This document shows positions 1 through 10,789 of a stretch of 64,000 nt of DNA, piece by piece. The DNA lies in assembly GCF_019703515.2 (NCBI RefSeq), contig NC_059388.1, forward strand, positions 4,677,979 through 4,741,978, given 5' to 3'. Below the pieces are notes generated by a model. That model searched no databases, was not told the DNA's origin, and saw nothing but the letters and a program-made list of their open reading frames with translations. How positions within the stretch are numbered: the first letter of the stretch is position 1; each line of letters starts with the position of its first letter. Made by a program: the position numbers and the translations under genes. Source of the stretch: Myxocyprinus asiaticus. Its lineage: Eukaryota; Chordata; Actinopteri; Cypriniformes; Catostomidae.

Positions 1-260
1 GAGTACAGTCATGGCCTCTACACAGCAGTTATAACCATAGATCATAAATTATTGCTTTGTGTTGTTAGACCATAGTTCTTGCACTTACATCCATATGATG
101 AGCGAAACAGTGCTTGTTGAAGCATGCAAGATGACAGTTCAGAAGTACTTGCAAATTCTCAATAATGGTGAAGATGTCACGCCCACTAGTGGTTGAAATA
201 ATTATCACATTTACTGCACTGGTAATAAATACACTGCGGTCTTGACTAAGACCATAAGCC

Positions 261-350
261 GAGACCCAGATCCAGACCAAGACAATGAGTAATGAGACCC
301 AGACCCAGACCAAAACACTGAGTAACGAGACCCAGATCCAGACCAAGACT
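261..350. repeat. 33-bp tandem repeat, about 2.7 copies
   Basis: Three successive units start with GAGACCCAGA at 261, 294 and 327, a spacing of exactly 33 bp. They differ at a few positions (GATCC versus GACCC). The reverse strand reads as a valine/tryptophan-rich ORF that is only the translation of the repeat. No host function is evident. Confidence 0.85.
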
Positions 351-411
351 GCCTATATATGTCTTGAGACCAAGACCACAAGATCAAGACTCCAACACTG
401 ATTGTTGCTAA

Positions 412-890
412 GGAGTTCTAGGTGTTTGCTAGGGTGCTCCTATGTGTTTCTAGGGTTCTCAGGGTGGTTGTTAGGGCATTGCAATGCGGTTCCTTTGGTA
501 CTCACAGTGGTTACTAGGATGTTGTTAGGGTGTTCTAGGTGGTTGCTAGGATGATGCTAGGGTGTTCTGAGTGGTTATTAGGGTGTTGCTGTGCAGTTGC
601 TATGGTATTCTGAGTGGTTCCTTTGGTGTTGCTAAGGTGTTCTGGGTGGTTATTAGGATGTTGCTATGTGTTTTGTGTAGTTGTTATGGCATTGTTATAT
701 GGTTGCTATGTTATTCTGAGTGGTTGCTAGGGTGTTCTGGGTGGTTTCTAGGATGTTGCTAGGGTTTTCTGAATAATTGCAACGGTGCTAATATGTGTCT
801 TCTAGGAAGTTTCTAGGGTGTTACCTTGCGGTTGCTATGGTTTTCTGAGGGGTTACTAGGGTGTTGCTAGGGTGTTCTGGGTGGTCGATT
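412..890. repeat. Degenerate GGTTGCTAGGGTGTTCTGGGT minisatellite
   Basis: About 20 imperfect units of roughly 20-25 bp, built from GGTTGCTAGGGTG and TTCTGGGTGG blocks, fill nearly 480 bp. The strand is strongly G+T-skewed and almost free of C. Units vary in length, as expected of an old, drifting minisatellite. The 63-codon ORF at 571-762 is an artefact of the repeat. The core GTTGCTAGG recurs in reverse complement in the 138-bp array near 48-49.7 kb. Confidence 0.85.
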
Positions 891-900
891 ACTGGATCAA

Positions 901-2200
901 GTCAAAATATTCCACCCTCAAGTCTCTATGATATTCTGGTCTCTTGATATATCTCGGGTCCCTCATTTTATGTAAGTCTACAGGGGTCTATGAAGTTCTA
1001 AATAACAGGTCTGGTTACTTAGAAAAGTAATAGCACAACTCTCCTCAACAAGCCACATGATTTTGGAGTATCATTCATGTCTAGAGCACAAATGGTTTGT
1101 GGGACGGCTACATGCTGAAGTTTAGTACTTTTTCAAATTCATCACCCTAAGTATGAGTAATAGTAATAGTGATGCTTTCTAGAGAAAGCTAGCAATGAAA
1201 ATAAATTGTGAGAGATTTGTTCAGAGAATGCTGTTAGACTTTGACCAGGGCTTTAATTAGATTACGGACTTTTGAGTGTAGTTCACGCTTGCCTGTTTCT
1301 CATTATAGTAGAAGAACAACATCATTAAAACACAGACATCATGAATCATTCTCTTCTGCCCTGTCACGGAGTCACCGACTGATAAAGACAGAAGGAAAAA
1401 AAGAGCCAGAGCCAGAGGACAAAACAAATATTGATGGATCTTCAAATCACAGGGTTACATGGGTTTCCAAAGAGCTGAATGGATCAATGTACTATTGCAA
1501 TGGCAGATGCAGTCACTCACTTACAGATGGCAAAATCTGCAATGTACACAATTCCTATAGAAAAAATGTATAACTTGGATTATACAGTAAATATGTAAAG
1601 GATAATGTACCCTAAGCCTCTGCTTTATTTTGCGATTATGACAGGCTGACTGTACTTATCTGACTTATTATATTGATTTAACTTATATATATTTTACTTA
1701 AACTGCAGAGAGACAGAACATAAGCTATATAATGTTGAGAGTGACCAATCAGAAGCAAATATTCCAGTCGTGAAATAAGCTTAATATTTACAATTATTTT
1801 GGTTTTAAAATGATATATACTGTATAATTATTGCAATAATTATGCATTATATATGGACTAGTTCTTTCAATTAGTAAACCTACCACTTAGACTTTGGTAA
1901 ATGTTTAATGTTACTTGAACTGGAGATATTTTAGTGCATTTCTATCTTAATACTGTGGAGGACTTTGTTTGGAAAATGACAATAAAGCATTATATTGTTA
2001 CTTATTTTGTTTCCCACAATGAAAATAAATGCATTCTGACAGGAAAATAAATAAATAAAGTAAAATTTTAGCACTTTCAACTTGTCCTCCATCACCCGGA
2101 CTGAGGCGTGTAACCGCGCCACCATGAGGAACTACTAAGTAGTGGGAATTGGGCATTCAAAATTGTGAGAAAAGGGGATCAAAATAAAAAAAAAATATTA
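901..2200. other. Gene-free AT-rich stretch
   Basis: No splice-flanked exon, long ORF with family resemblance or RNA gene was recognised. The ORFs at 1241-1573 and 1257-1445 overlap on opposite strands and have no recognisable motif. A short piece near 2010-2090 is reverse-complement similar to 23925-23975, suggesting a fragment of an interspersed repeat. The rest is probably intron or intergenic DNA. Confidence 0.5.
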
Positions 2201-2220
2201 AAAAAAGGTAAGCTTTTCTG

Positions 2221-3213
2221 ATGACCCAGAATTTTTAAACATTACATCAATATCAGTTGAGTGACACAATCAAAGTCATAGTGTGAATATATAACCTAAT
2301 ATTTCTAAATAACAGGATTTTTTAAAAATACAGCCATGTCATAATTATTCAACCCCTATTGCATGCAGTTTCTTAAATATGTAAGGCTTCATAAGTAATT
2401 GTTTTAAAACAAAATTAAGCCATCACTCTACAATGGCACTTATTTAAGTTTTAAAATGTAAGTTTAGTGTCGTATGCAAAAAAATAAAAAAATAAAAAAT
2501 GCAATTAAAAATAAGCTGTCACAAAAGCTTATAGAGGAGATTATTCCATTACACAAGTCAAGCATGGAGGTGGGTCAGTCCTATTATGGGGATGTTTTGC
2601 GGCTACAGGAAATGGCTATCCTGACTATGTGACAAATGCCATGGATTCTTTCAGGTATCAGGCCATTTTGCCTTCAGTGTGTAAATTGAAGCTCTGTGAT
2701 CACTGGACTTTCCAGCAAGACAATAACATCAAGGCTACATCTAAGTTGTCTAAAATCTGGCTCAGTGATGGGTCGTGGAATGTCCATGAATGGCCCTTTC
2801 AATCCATCATTAAAATCATCTTTGTTGGGATTTCAAGGAAGCAGTGGCAGCACAGAAACTAAATAATGTCAATGAGTTGGAAGTTTTTGCTCACGAGGAA
2901 TGTGCAAAATTCCAATAGAGAAGTGTCCGAAGCCTGAGAACACTTACCTGAAACATTTATTTGATGTTATTAAGGGTAAAGGATGCTCCACAAATGATTG
3001 ACTTTGGGGGTTGAATATTTTTGACATATCATTTGTGGAGAGAATGTTGTTTTTTATTTTAAAATTTGGGTAAACTGAACTCTTTGTTCTCAAAATCACT
3101 CAAATGTGTATTAAAAACTTACTTTGACTGTTTACTGAGGTTTTAGTTGATGTGTTTTAATTCACATCACCAGAACATATTGCTGGTCAGGGGGGTTGAA
3201 TTTTTTTGATTGC

Positions 3214-3215
<2 letters not shown>
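2221..3215 (+). mobile_element. Degenerate Tc1/mariner element with transposase C-terminal remnant
   Basis: The plus strand at about 2560-2860 encodes a Tc1-type transposase relic. It has a KHGGGSVLLWGCF-like stretch, then an FQQDN motif near 2711-2725 that matches the second catalytic aspartate of the DDE/D triad. Both ends carry remnants of a terminus ending in GGGGTTGAATAATTTTGATTGCAACT (right end near 3188-3217; left end near 2335-2362 and 2221-2298). The same terminus occurs at 22891-23024. Stops and a lost N-terminal half make the element inactive. It abuts a (TA)n tract on its right, the expected kind of target for this superfamily. Confidence 0.8.

Positions 3216-3274
<59 letters not shown>
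3216..3274. repeat. (TA)n microsatellite between two Tc1 elements
   Basis: About 29 uninterrupted TA units lie between the right end of one Tc1-like element and the left terminus of the next. Tc1/mariner elements insert at TA, so the tract may be the shared target or a product of expansion at the duplicated TA. Confidence 0.95.
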
Positions 3275-3275
<1 letters not shown>

Positions 3276-4770
3276 CTCAGCAAAAAAGAAACATCCTCTT
3301 ACTTTCAACTGCTTTGATTTTCAGCAAATTTAACATGTAAATATTTGTATGAACATAAAAAGATTCAACAACTAAGACATAAACTGAACAAGTTTCACAG
3401 ACATGTGACTAACGGAAATGGAATAATGTGTCCCTGAACAAAGGGGGGGGGGGGTCAAAATCAAAAGTAACAGTCAGTATCTGGTGTGGCCACCAGCTGC
3501 ATTAAGTACTGCAGTGCATCTCCTCCTCATGGACTGCATCAGATTTGCCAGTTCTTGCTGTGAGATGTTACCCCACTCTTCCACCAAGGCACTTGCAAGT
3601 TCCCGGACATTTCTGGGGGGGAATGGCCCTAGCCCTCACCCTCCGATCCAACAGGTCCCAGATGTGCTCAATGGGATTGAGATCTGGGCTCTTCGCTGGT
3701 CATGGTAGAACACTGACATACCTGTCTTGCAGGAAATCATGCACAGAATGAGCAGTATGGCTGGTGGCATTGTCATGCTGGAGGGTCATATCAGGATGAG
3801 CCTGCAGGAAGGGTACCACATGAGGGAGGAGGATGTCTTCCCTGTAACGCACAGCGTTGAGATGGCTTGCAATGACAACAAGCTCAGTCCAATGATGCTG
3901 TGACACACCGCCCCAGACCATGACGGACCCTCCACCTCCAAATCAATCCCGCTCCAGAGTACAGGCCTTGGTGTAATGCTCATTCCTTCAATGATAAACA
4001 CGAGTCCGACCATCACCCCTTGTGAGACAAAACCACGACTCATCAGTGAAGAGCACTTTTTGCCAGTCCTGTCTGGTCTAGCAAAGGTGGGTTTGTGCCC
4101 ATAGGCGATGTTGTGCCCGTGATGTCTGGTAAGGACCTGCCTTACAACAGGCCTACAAGCCCTCAGTCCAGCCTCTCTCAGCCTATTGAAGACAGTCTGA
4201 ACACTGATGGAGGGATTGTGCATTCCTGGTGTAACTCAGGCAGTTGTTGTTGCCATCCTGTACCTGTCCCACTGGTGTGATATTCGGATGTACCGTTCCT
4301 GTGCAGGTGTTGTTACACATGGTCTGCCACTGCGAGGACGATCAGCTGTCCTTCCTGTCTCCCTGTAGCACTGTCTTAGGCGTCTCACAGTACGGACACT
4401 GCAATATATTACCCTGGCCACATCTGCAGTCCTCATGCCTCCAAGCAGCATGCTTAAGGCATGTTCATGCAGATGGGCATGGACCCTGGGCATCTTTCTT
4501 TTGATGTTTTTCAGAGTCAGTAGAAAGGACTCTTTAGTATCCTAAGTTTTTATAACTGTGACCTTAATTGCCTACCGTCTGTAAACTGTTAGTGTCTTAA
4601 CGACCGTTCCACAGGTGCATGTTCATTAATTGCTTATGGTTCATTGAAAAAGCATGGAAAACATTGTTTAAACCCTTTACAATACAGATCTGTAAAGTTA
4701 TTTGGATTTTTACAAAATTATCTTTAAAATACAGTGTCCTAAAAAATGGACATTTCTTTTTTGCTGAGTT
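3275..4770 (-). mobile_element. Tc1-like transposon, near full length, minus strand
   Basis: Short terminal inverted repeats are clear: ACTCAGCAAAAAAGAAAC at the left, and its inverse TTTCTTTTTTGCTGAGT ending at 4769-4770. The 1.5-kb body carries one degenerate transposase on the minus strand. The length and the single-gene design match ordinary Tc1 elements. A truncated copy of the same family occurs at 23053-23877. The next element starts only 10 bp downstream, at 4781. Confidence 0.9.
3484..4493 (-). pseudogene. Tc1 transposase (frameshifted)
   Basis: Cut-and-paste DDE transposase that would bind the element's inverted repeats. The N-terminal helix-turn-helix region starts at the ATG at 4493 and contains RTADVARVIYCSVRTVRRL, followed by the GRPCVTTPAQER linker typical of Tc1. 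The catalytic core is split across at least two frames. A TDES-like motif lies near 4035-4055, the second aspartate in QHDNATSHTAHSVHDFL near 3735-3780, and PDLNPIEHIWD with the catalytic glutamate near 3655-3680. Spacing is consistent with DD34E. Frame changes between 4236 and 3900 make the gene non-functional. Overlapping ORFs on the plus strand are shadows. Confidence 0.88.
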
Positions 4771-4780
4771 TATTTATATA

Positions 4781-5277
4781 CAGCTGAAGTCAGAAGTTTG
4801 CATACACTTAGGCTGAAGTCATTAAAACTCATTTTTTAACCACTCAACAGATTTCATATTAGCAAACTATAGTTTTGGCAAGTCATTTAGGACATCTACT
4901 TTATGCATGACACGAGTAATTTTTCCAACAATTATTTACAGACAAATTATTTCACTTTTAATTGACTATATCACAATTCCAGTGGGTCAGAAGTTTACAT
5001 ACACTAAGTGAACTGTGCCTTTAAACAGCTTGGAAAATTCCAGAAAAGGAAAATTATGTGGATATATTGAAGCAACATCTCAAGACATCAGCCAAGAAGT
5101 TAAAGCTTGATCACAAATGGGTCTTCCAAATGGACAGTGCATACCTACAAAGTTGTGGTAAAATGGCTTAAGGACAACAAAGTCAAGGTATTGGAGTGGG
5201 CATCACAAAACCTTGACCTCAATCCGATAGAAAATTTGTGGGCAGAACTGAAAAAGCGAGTGCGAGCAAGGAGGAGT
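4781..5277 (+). mobile_element. Sleeping Beauty-type Tc1 element, internally deleted and 3'-truncated
   Basis: The left end CAGCTGAAGTCAGAAGTTTG starts right after a TATATA stretch. The inner direct repeat, CCAGTGGGTCAGAAGTTTAC near 4979-4998, marks the long IR/DR terminus of this family. After about 265 bp the sequence jumps directly to the C-terminal part of the transposase (HKWVFQMD... then [18 protein letters not shown] at about 5210-5255), so the N-terminal coding half is deleted. Homology stops at 5277 within RVRARR, where a retroelement begins. The first catalytic aspartate is missing, so the copy is dead. Confidence 0.88.
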
Positions 5278-5282
5278 GTCCA

Positions 5283-6660
5283 GTTGAGGATCACGTTTGT
5301 GATTTTCTCCATCTAGCAAATTTGGTGCACTATGATGACCATGCTCTGGTGAATTTCTTCTGGGCTGGGCTGGTCTGAGTAGTGCACTGAAGGAGCTGAT
5401 GCCTCCGACAGGTCCTCACTGGATGCTCGCCGACTACGTTGAGGAGGCTCTGAAACTTAGCAGCTCACCATTCTCTGTGGGTAAGTTGGATGAGGACCTT
5501 GAATCTCCTCCCACAATGGACGCCCTCCAGCCTTTCACAGCTCCTCCCTCGATGCCTGCCACGGTTAACGGGTCAGTGCCCATGCCTGCCATGGTTACCA
5601 TCTCAGAGCCAGAGCCAGAGCCTGTAGCCTCGACCATCCCAGAGCCAGAGCCTGTAGTCTCGTCCGTCCCAGAATCAGAGACTGTAGCCCCATCTGTCCC
5701 AGACCCAGCTCTTGCCAAGTTGGTTGACCTGGACTTTATTCCCACCCTGATCCCAACCCTAACTACCCTTCACCCTCTGCTGGTTCCAGTCAGCATATTG
5801 GACACTCTGGTTCCGTCCTGTGCCCTATCCCTTCCTCCTCCGCCGGTTCCACTTAAGACATTCGCTCCTCCTCCTCTTCCCTCTGTTCAGCCGGTTCCCC
5901 TCAAGTCACCAGCCTGACCATCTGCCCAGTTGACTCCACAGGCAAGGGGATCTGCCTACCCTCCGACTCCGCCTTCGCCCTCCGAACCCTAGACTCCGCC
6001 TTGGCCCTCCGATCCCTCTTCATCAACTTGGCCCTTCGTCCCCTCATCTCCACTGTGGGGTCCCTCCAGCTCCGCCTCGGTCAGTCGGTCACCTAGCTCC
6101 ACCTTTGGCTCTACCAGGAACCTCCTTCCCCCTGGCTACGCTTGGTCCTCAGCCCCACCGGCTCCGCCTCTGTCCTCCGATCCCCCAGCTCTGCCTTGGT
6201 CCTCCGAGCCTCCAGCTCCGCCCTGGGCCTTCGAGCCTTCGGCTACGCTCCGGGCACTAGGATCCCCAGTTCTGCCTCTCGAGCCTCTCATGGCTCCACC
6301 TTCCATGACTCCGCCTTCCCTGGCTCTGCCTTCCATGGCTCCGCCTTCCATGGCTCCGCCCCAGAGTCTCCCCTGGCTCCGCCTCCCCTGGCTCCGTCTC
6401 CTTTGACTCTGTCCCTCGAGCTTTCCATGTCTCCACCTTCCTTGGCTCCGCCTCTCATGACTCAGCCTCCCAGGCCTCCTGATCCTGTCCCTGCTCTGTG
6501 GCCGCCCCCCAGGCCTCCAGACTCTGTCCATGCCCTGAGGCCGCCCCCCAGGCCTCCTGACTCTGTCCCAGCACTGAGGCTGCCCCCTAAACCTCCTGAT
6601 TCCACCCCTGTCCTTTGGTCACCTGTTTTCACCTGCCCCTCTCCATCAGGAGTTGCCTTG
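5283..6660 (+). pseudogene. Retroelement gag-like, proline-rich coding remnant
   Basis: The upstream end reads [19 protein letters not shown] in one frame, resembling the gag helical region of teleost LTR elements. The ORF at 5399-5917 then gives GPHWMLADYVEEALKLSSSP followed by EPEPEPVASTIPEPEPVVSS-type repeats. A second frame at 6142-6753 continues with RPPDSVHALRPPPRPPDSVP repeats up to the polypurine tract. The composition is dominated by Pro, Ser and Ala, with no enzyme motif. A stop at 5918 and a frame change separate the halves, so it is not a working gene. The family assignment rests on the flanking LTR and the gag-like start; the role is inferred. Confidence 0.55.
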
Positions 6661-6678
6661 CAAAGGGGGGGGGGGGTA

Positions 6679-7021
6679 ATGTCATGTTCTGTCTCCCTCT
6701 TGTTTCCATGGACTCTTATTTTGAAGTTTTCCCCTGGACTCCATTTCCCATAGAGCACTGCCCTCACCACTACTAGCTGTTCCTGATTATCCTCACCTGT
6801 CTTTCATTCCCTCATTAGTTCCTTTGTGTATTAATACCCTCCTGTTATGTTCAATCATTGTCAGTTCTTGTCCGTGTAAGCTTGTGTTAGTTTGTTTATT
6901 TCGTTTATGGCACACCACGTTGTTGTATATTTTCTTCATCTTCTTCATTAAAGCCTGCATATAGATACATTGCCTCTCTCGCCTCTCCTTCCTTATCATC
7001 CTCTCCACTACAACCTGTGAC
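6679..7021 (+). repeat. 3' LTR, 343 bp
   Basis: The LTR starts TGTCATGTTCTG directly after the polypurine tract and ends CCTGTGACA, giving the short inverted TGTCA/TGACA termini expected of an LTR. A polyadenylation-like ATTAAAGCCTGCATATAG lies near 6946-6964. It is collinear with the reverse complement of 19711-20052, including the CTCTTATTTTGAAGTTTTCC block. This supports a shared family. Confidence 0.85.
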
Positions 7022-7399
7022 ACTGGGACAGTTATGTGGATGAATCTACACATTTTTTGTTTTTATTCCACTTATTGGCTGGAGTTTGTTTTATAGACTA
7101 TATTTTGCTGTGTAATTCTGTTTTACAAAATCTGTATAAAAACATCGGATTTGAGCAATCCGACGGCAAAGTTGTCACGGGGGCTCTCATGGGCGTACAT
7201 GGACTGTTTGAGTTTACAGGGATGGACGCCGGTTGGCAATGTTGTGCGTGGGGTTAATGCGCACATTTTTCTCTTTTCTGTTTGTTTGGTTTGGGGGGAA
7301 GTTTGGGGTTTGATTGTTACACTAATGTTGGAATTTGGTCTTTATAATATTGTTTTTGACACACAATCTATTTTTTCTAATATGTCAAATGTTAATATG

Positions 7400-7515
7400 A
7401 GTGGATTATCTCTCTCCACGTGGAATGTGAATGGGTTGGGGCACCCTTGAACCCATCTGGTAGGGACTATAAATTTTTTTCAAAAGTCCATAAGATTTAT
7501 TCTAAAGTAGATTTT

Positions 7516-7565
<50 letters not shown>

Positions 7566-8300
7566 AAGTCCCTCATCTCATCTGTTGTCGATTGCTCAAT
7601 TGGAAACATCTTAGTCTCAGATCACGCCCTGGTAAGTTTAGAGGTGTTGCCACATACAGAGAAAAAGAAATCATCTAGTTGGTGCTTTAATGTATCCCTT
7701 TTGCAAAATCCTGAATTTCAACAAATGTTAAAGGCTGAAATTAATGTATATATGGAGACCAACTGGTCCTCAGTATCCTCTGTGGGCATGGCTTGGGAGG
7801 AACTTAATGAGGTTCTTAGGGGTCAAATCATACAGTATGCATCATTCACCAAAATATCCAAAGCACGAGAACTCGTGGAGTTGGAAGGGAATATTAAAAG
7901 TGCCGAAGCAGAGCTGAAGCGCCGAATGTCATCTGATGGCCTCAGAGAATTTACCTGATTGAAATACAGATATAATACTATTTTATCTTGGAAGGTGGAG
8001 TTTTGGCAATTCAGGGCAAGAGTCATACTTTGAGCTGGCAGACAAAGCAGGGAAGCTTTTGGCTAGATACATAAAGCAGAGAGTGTCTTTTTCTACCATT
8101 CCCTCTGCTGGTGGGGAAATATTTACCTCGGCCATTGATATTAATAATGCTTTTAAAGAATTTTATCTTGATCTTTATAGTTCCATATCTTCGTCTACTG
8201 ATGAAGACATTAGGAACTTCGTGGAAACATTTGAATTCCTAAACTGACATCTGAGCAAAAAAATTCTCTTGATTCTGAAATAACCTTGGAAGAGCTTGAC
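7400..8300 (+). pseudogene. LINE ORF2, endonuclease and linker part
   Basis: Broken coding sequence for the N-terminal half of a Tx1/L1-type ORF2. The first conserved endonuclease block (STWNVNGLG) is present, but the ETH and later catalytic blocks are deleted or interrupted by the (TA)n tract. Downstream, 7644-7958 and 8059-8247 keep linker-like sequence (SLLQNPEFQQMLKAEINVY and INNAFKEFYLDLYSSISSST) in two frames. Several stops are present. It stops at ITLEELDK where the LTR insertion begins. Confidence 0.7.
7518..7563. repeat. (TA)n microsatellite inside LINE ORF2
   Basis: About 23 TA units interrupt the endonuclease region of the LINE, producing the tyrosine/isoleucine run in the overlapping ORF at 7420-7614. 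Confidence 0.95.
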
Positions 8301-8303
8301 AAG

Positions 8304-8812
8304 TGTAACACATAAATGGAAAGGAGGAGGCGAGAACCGGCTTAACAATATAAATAATAATTTAATAATTAACTTAAACCAAAAGACACAAACACAGGTG
8401 TCGGACAGCTGTCCGTAACTCTCTCTCTGTCACACTGCCGTCTCCAGTTGGCCTTTATCCCTCTCGGGCTAATCAGCCTGATTAGGAGCCGGGTGTGTAG
8501 AATCACGACCCGGCCCCGCCCTCCGCCCTGCCACATTCCTCTCCCGTTCTCTCAGGCCGGGGAGCCCCCGGCATGACATACACCCCCCCCCTTGCTTTCC
8601 GCCCTGTCTGCCGGCAGGTCATCCCCATCTACCTGGATCAGGGGAGGGGACAAGGGGAGGGAAACAAAAAAAATGTGACCCTTACATGCCGTAACGGTGA
8701 TCGTGCCAAATTAACAAAAACATTTAAAAAGAGAGAGAAAAGGCCAACACAGTGCGGCAGTTGGAGAGAGAGAGGAGAGAAAAAATTCACACACGATAAG
8801 GAGGGAAGATGA
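8304..8812 (-). mobile_element. Truncated LTR retroelement: 3' LTR plus adjoining internal DNA, minus strand
   Basis: Read on the minus strand, a purine-rich GAGAGAACGGGAGAGGAA at about 8536-8553 precedes TGTGGCAGGGCGGAGG, which starts a 232-bp unit ending GTGTTACA at 8304. That order is polypurine tract then 3' LTR. The unit contains a TTTATATTGTTAAGCC polyadenylation-like region. Sequence at 8554-8812 would be the adjoining internal part and has no coding motif. The insertion splits the LINE reverse transcriptase. I cannot name the family. Confidence 0.6.
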
Positions 8813-10536
8813 TTTTCCAGGGGTGGTGGCGGGAGGTATGGCGCATAAACTTTTTCTTTACGCAGATGATATTTTATTATTCGTCTCTGACCCCATTAGA
8901 TCTATGCCTTGCCTCCATAGAATTATTAATTCCTTTTCTATTAAAGTTCTCGGGATACAGTGTCAATTGGTCTAAATCCGAAGCTTTGGCTCTGACAGCG
9001 TACTGCCCAGTAACGGCTTTCCAGCCGGGCACCTTCCAGTGGCCTAAACAGGGCATTAAGTATTTGGGCATTTTATTCACAGCAAATTTGTTTGATTTAG
9101 TTAGAGTTAATTTTAACCCCTTAATAAAAAGGTTTTCGAGCGATATGGGCAGGTGGGCTTCATTACATTTATCTATGATTGGGAAGGTTAATGTTATTAA
9201 AATGACTTGTATTCCAAAATTGATCTACCTGCTACAATCTCTCCCTGTAGATGTCCCCCTCTCATATTTCAAGCAATTTGATAGCATAGCGAAGTCCTTC
9301 ATTTGGAATGGTAAGCGTCCCAGATTACATTTCAATAACTTACATAGGCCGATGACAATGGTGGGCTAGGCCTACCCAAGAATTTGTTTTATTTTATGCA
9401 TTCGGTCTCAGACATTTGGCCCATTGGTCGCTTCCACCTGAAAGAGCCCCTCCCTGGTTTTATATTGAACAGGAAGTTCTTGCCCCTATTTTGCCATTGC
9501 AAAGCCTTTCTATCAAACTAATCGGAGAAGTTATGTTACACCCTGTTATCTCGCATTTGCACTCGGTGCAAAAGTTTCCAGAGTGTTTAATTCGGACATT
9601 TGTATTGCATTATGTATTAATAAGTCCCCTTTCTGCTGGTCAGAGTGGATTGTGAGGGGGTTTACTACATTCAGCGACCTGTATGAGAGTGGAATGTTGG
9701 GATCTTTTGAGAATTTGGTTCAGCATTTTGGGATTCCCAGATCTCAGTTTTATAGGTATTTACAGCTGCACCACCTGCTCTGTATTGTTTTTGGGAGTAG
9801 CACACACACCCCTAAAGTGGTAGATACTCTGGGAAATGTGATTACTGCTTTTGGAAAAGGTCACGAGGCATCAATGTATTACTCCATGCTACTTCAGAGT
9901 CTGTGGGACGGAGCTTCAGCTTCTCTCAAGAGATTATGAGAGAAAGATTTACATTTGTTATTGGAGGAGGGAGTGTGGGCTAGGATTCTAAAAAATGTCA
10001 AGTCTGCATCTAGAGATGCAAGGGTTCACCTTATACAATTCAAGATTTTATATAGATTTTATTGGACCCCCTCTAGATTGTATAGGCTTGGTCTTAAAGA
10101 AACACCCACCTGCTGGCGATGCCAATCAGAAGTTGGAGACACAACCCATGTCTTTTGAGGGTATGTTAAGATACAAGATATTTGGTTGAAGGTTCAGAGT
10201 TGTTTGTGTGATGTTTTGGGCACTCAAATATGACTTTGCCCCAGACATTGTATTTTGGGCAATGGGGCGGTCATAAATACAGGGGACAAACATATAAAAA
10301 ATTGGGTTCTGACCAGTATTATGATTGACAGACAAATTATTTTAAGGGGATGGAATTCGGATGTGGTGCCATCATTTCCGGAGTGGTGTGCGGAGATGGG
10401 GAGGGTGGCAGCTTTCGAGGAGGTGGCAAGTAGAAGGCTGGGGTTAGGAGACTTGTTTTTCAGAAAATGGGGTAATTATTTAACAGTTTTGGGGGACTCT
10501 CGGGGGAAGGGATGGGGAGAGAGAGGTCTAATTTAA
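8813..10536 (+). pseudogene. LINE ORF2, reverse-transcriptase and C-terminal part
   Basis: The second half of the Tx1/L1-type ORF2. The catalytic YADDILLF motif lies near 8855-8880, though the longest ORF reads it out of frame because of a 1-bp change. KYLGILFT and KVNVIKMTCIPKLIYLLQSL follow at 9057-9250. The C-terminal CWRCQSEVGDTTHVF at 10110-10158 resembles the cysteine/histidine knuckle at the end of Tx1/L1 ORF2. The final segment at 10255-10536 ends at a stop after GERGLI. Frameshifts near 8850, 9366, 9650 and 9940 make it inactive. Confidence 0.8.
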
Positions 10537-10789
10537 TTATGTATGCTTATTATAAATGTATTTATTATTTATTTATTTATTTGTGTTTGTTTTTGTTTCT
10601 GTTTGAGTATTATTTTATGTGACCACAGGGGTGTTCATTGGGGGTTAGGGTGGGGTTGGTGATTGGGGAGGGATATTAGTGGGGGTTAAATGTTGATTCG
10701 GTGTGTATGTGTTGTGTTTTTCTCTGTTTTTTTTTTTTTTTTTAAATCAATAACAAATGTTAATTCCCCAAAAAAAAGAAAAAAAAAAG

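Larger units (their letters stand above)
5278..7021 (+). mobile_element. 3' portion of an LTR retroelement with gag-like tail and 3' LTR
   Basis: The block runs from a gag-like coding tail through a polypurine tract (AAAGGGGGGGGGGGGTAA near 6662-6678) into a 343-bp LTR. There is no recognisable protease, reverse transcriptase or integrase. The element is therefore either a non-autonomous LTR element or a 5'-truncated copy. It begins where the neighbouring Sleeping Beauty-like element breaks off. A solo LTR of the same family lies at 19711-20052 on the minus strand. Confidence 0.75.

Noticed and set aside
412..890. Cysteine/leucine-rich ORF at 571-762
   Set aside because: Direct translation of the GGTTGCTAGGG minisatellite; no independent evidence.
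5399..6753. Host proline-rich protein gene
   Set aside because: Adjacent to a polypurine tract and LTR and preceded by gag-like sequence; split by stop and frame change.
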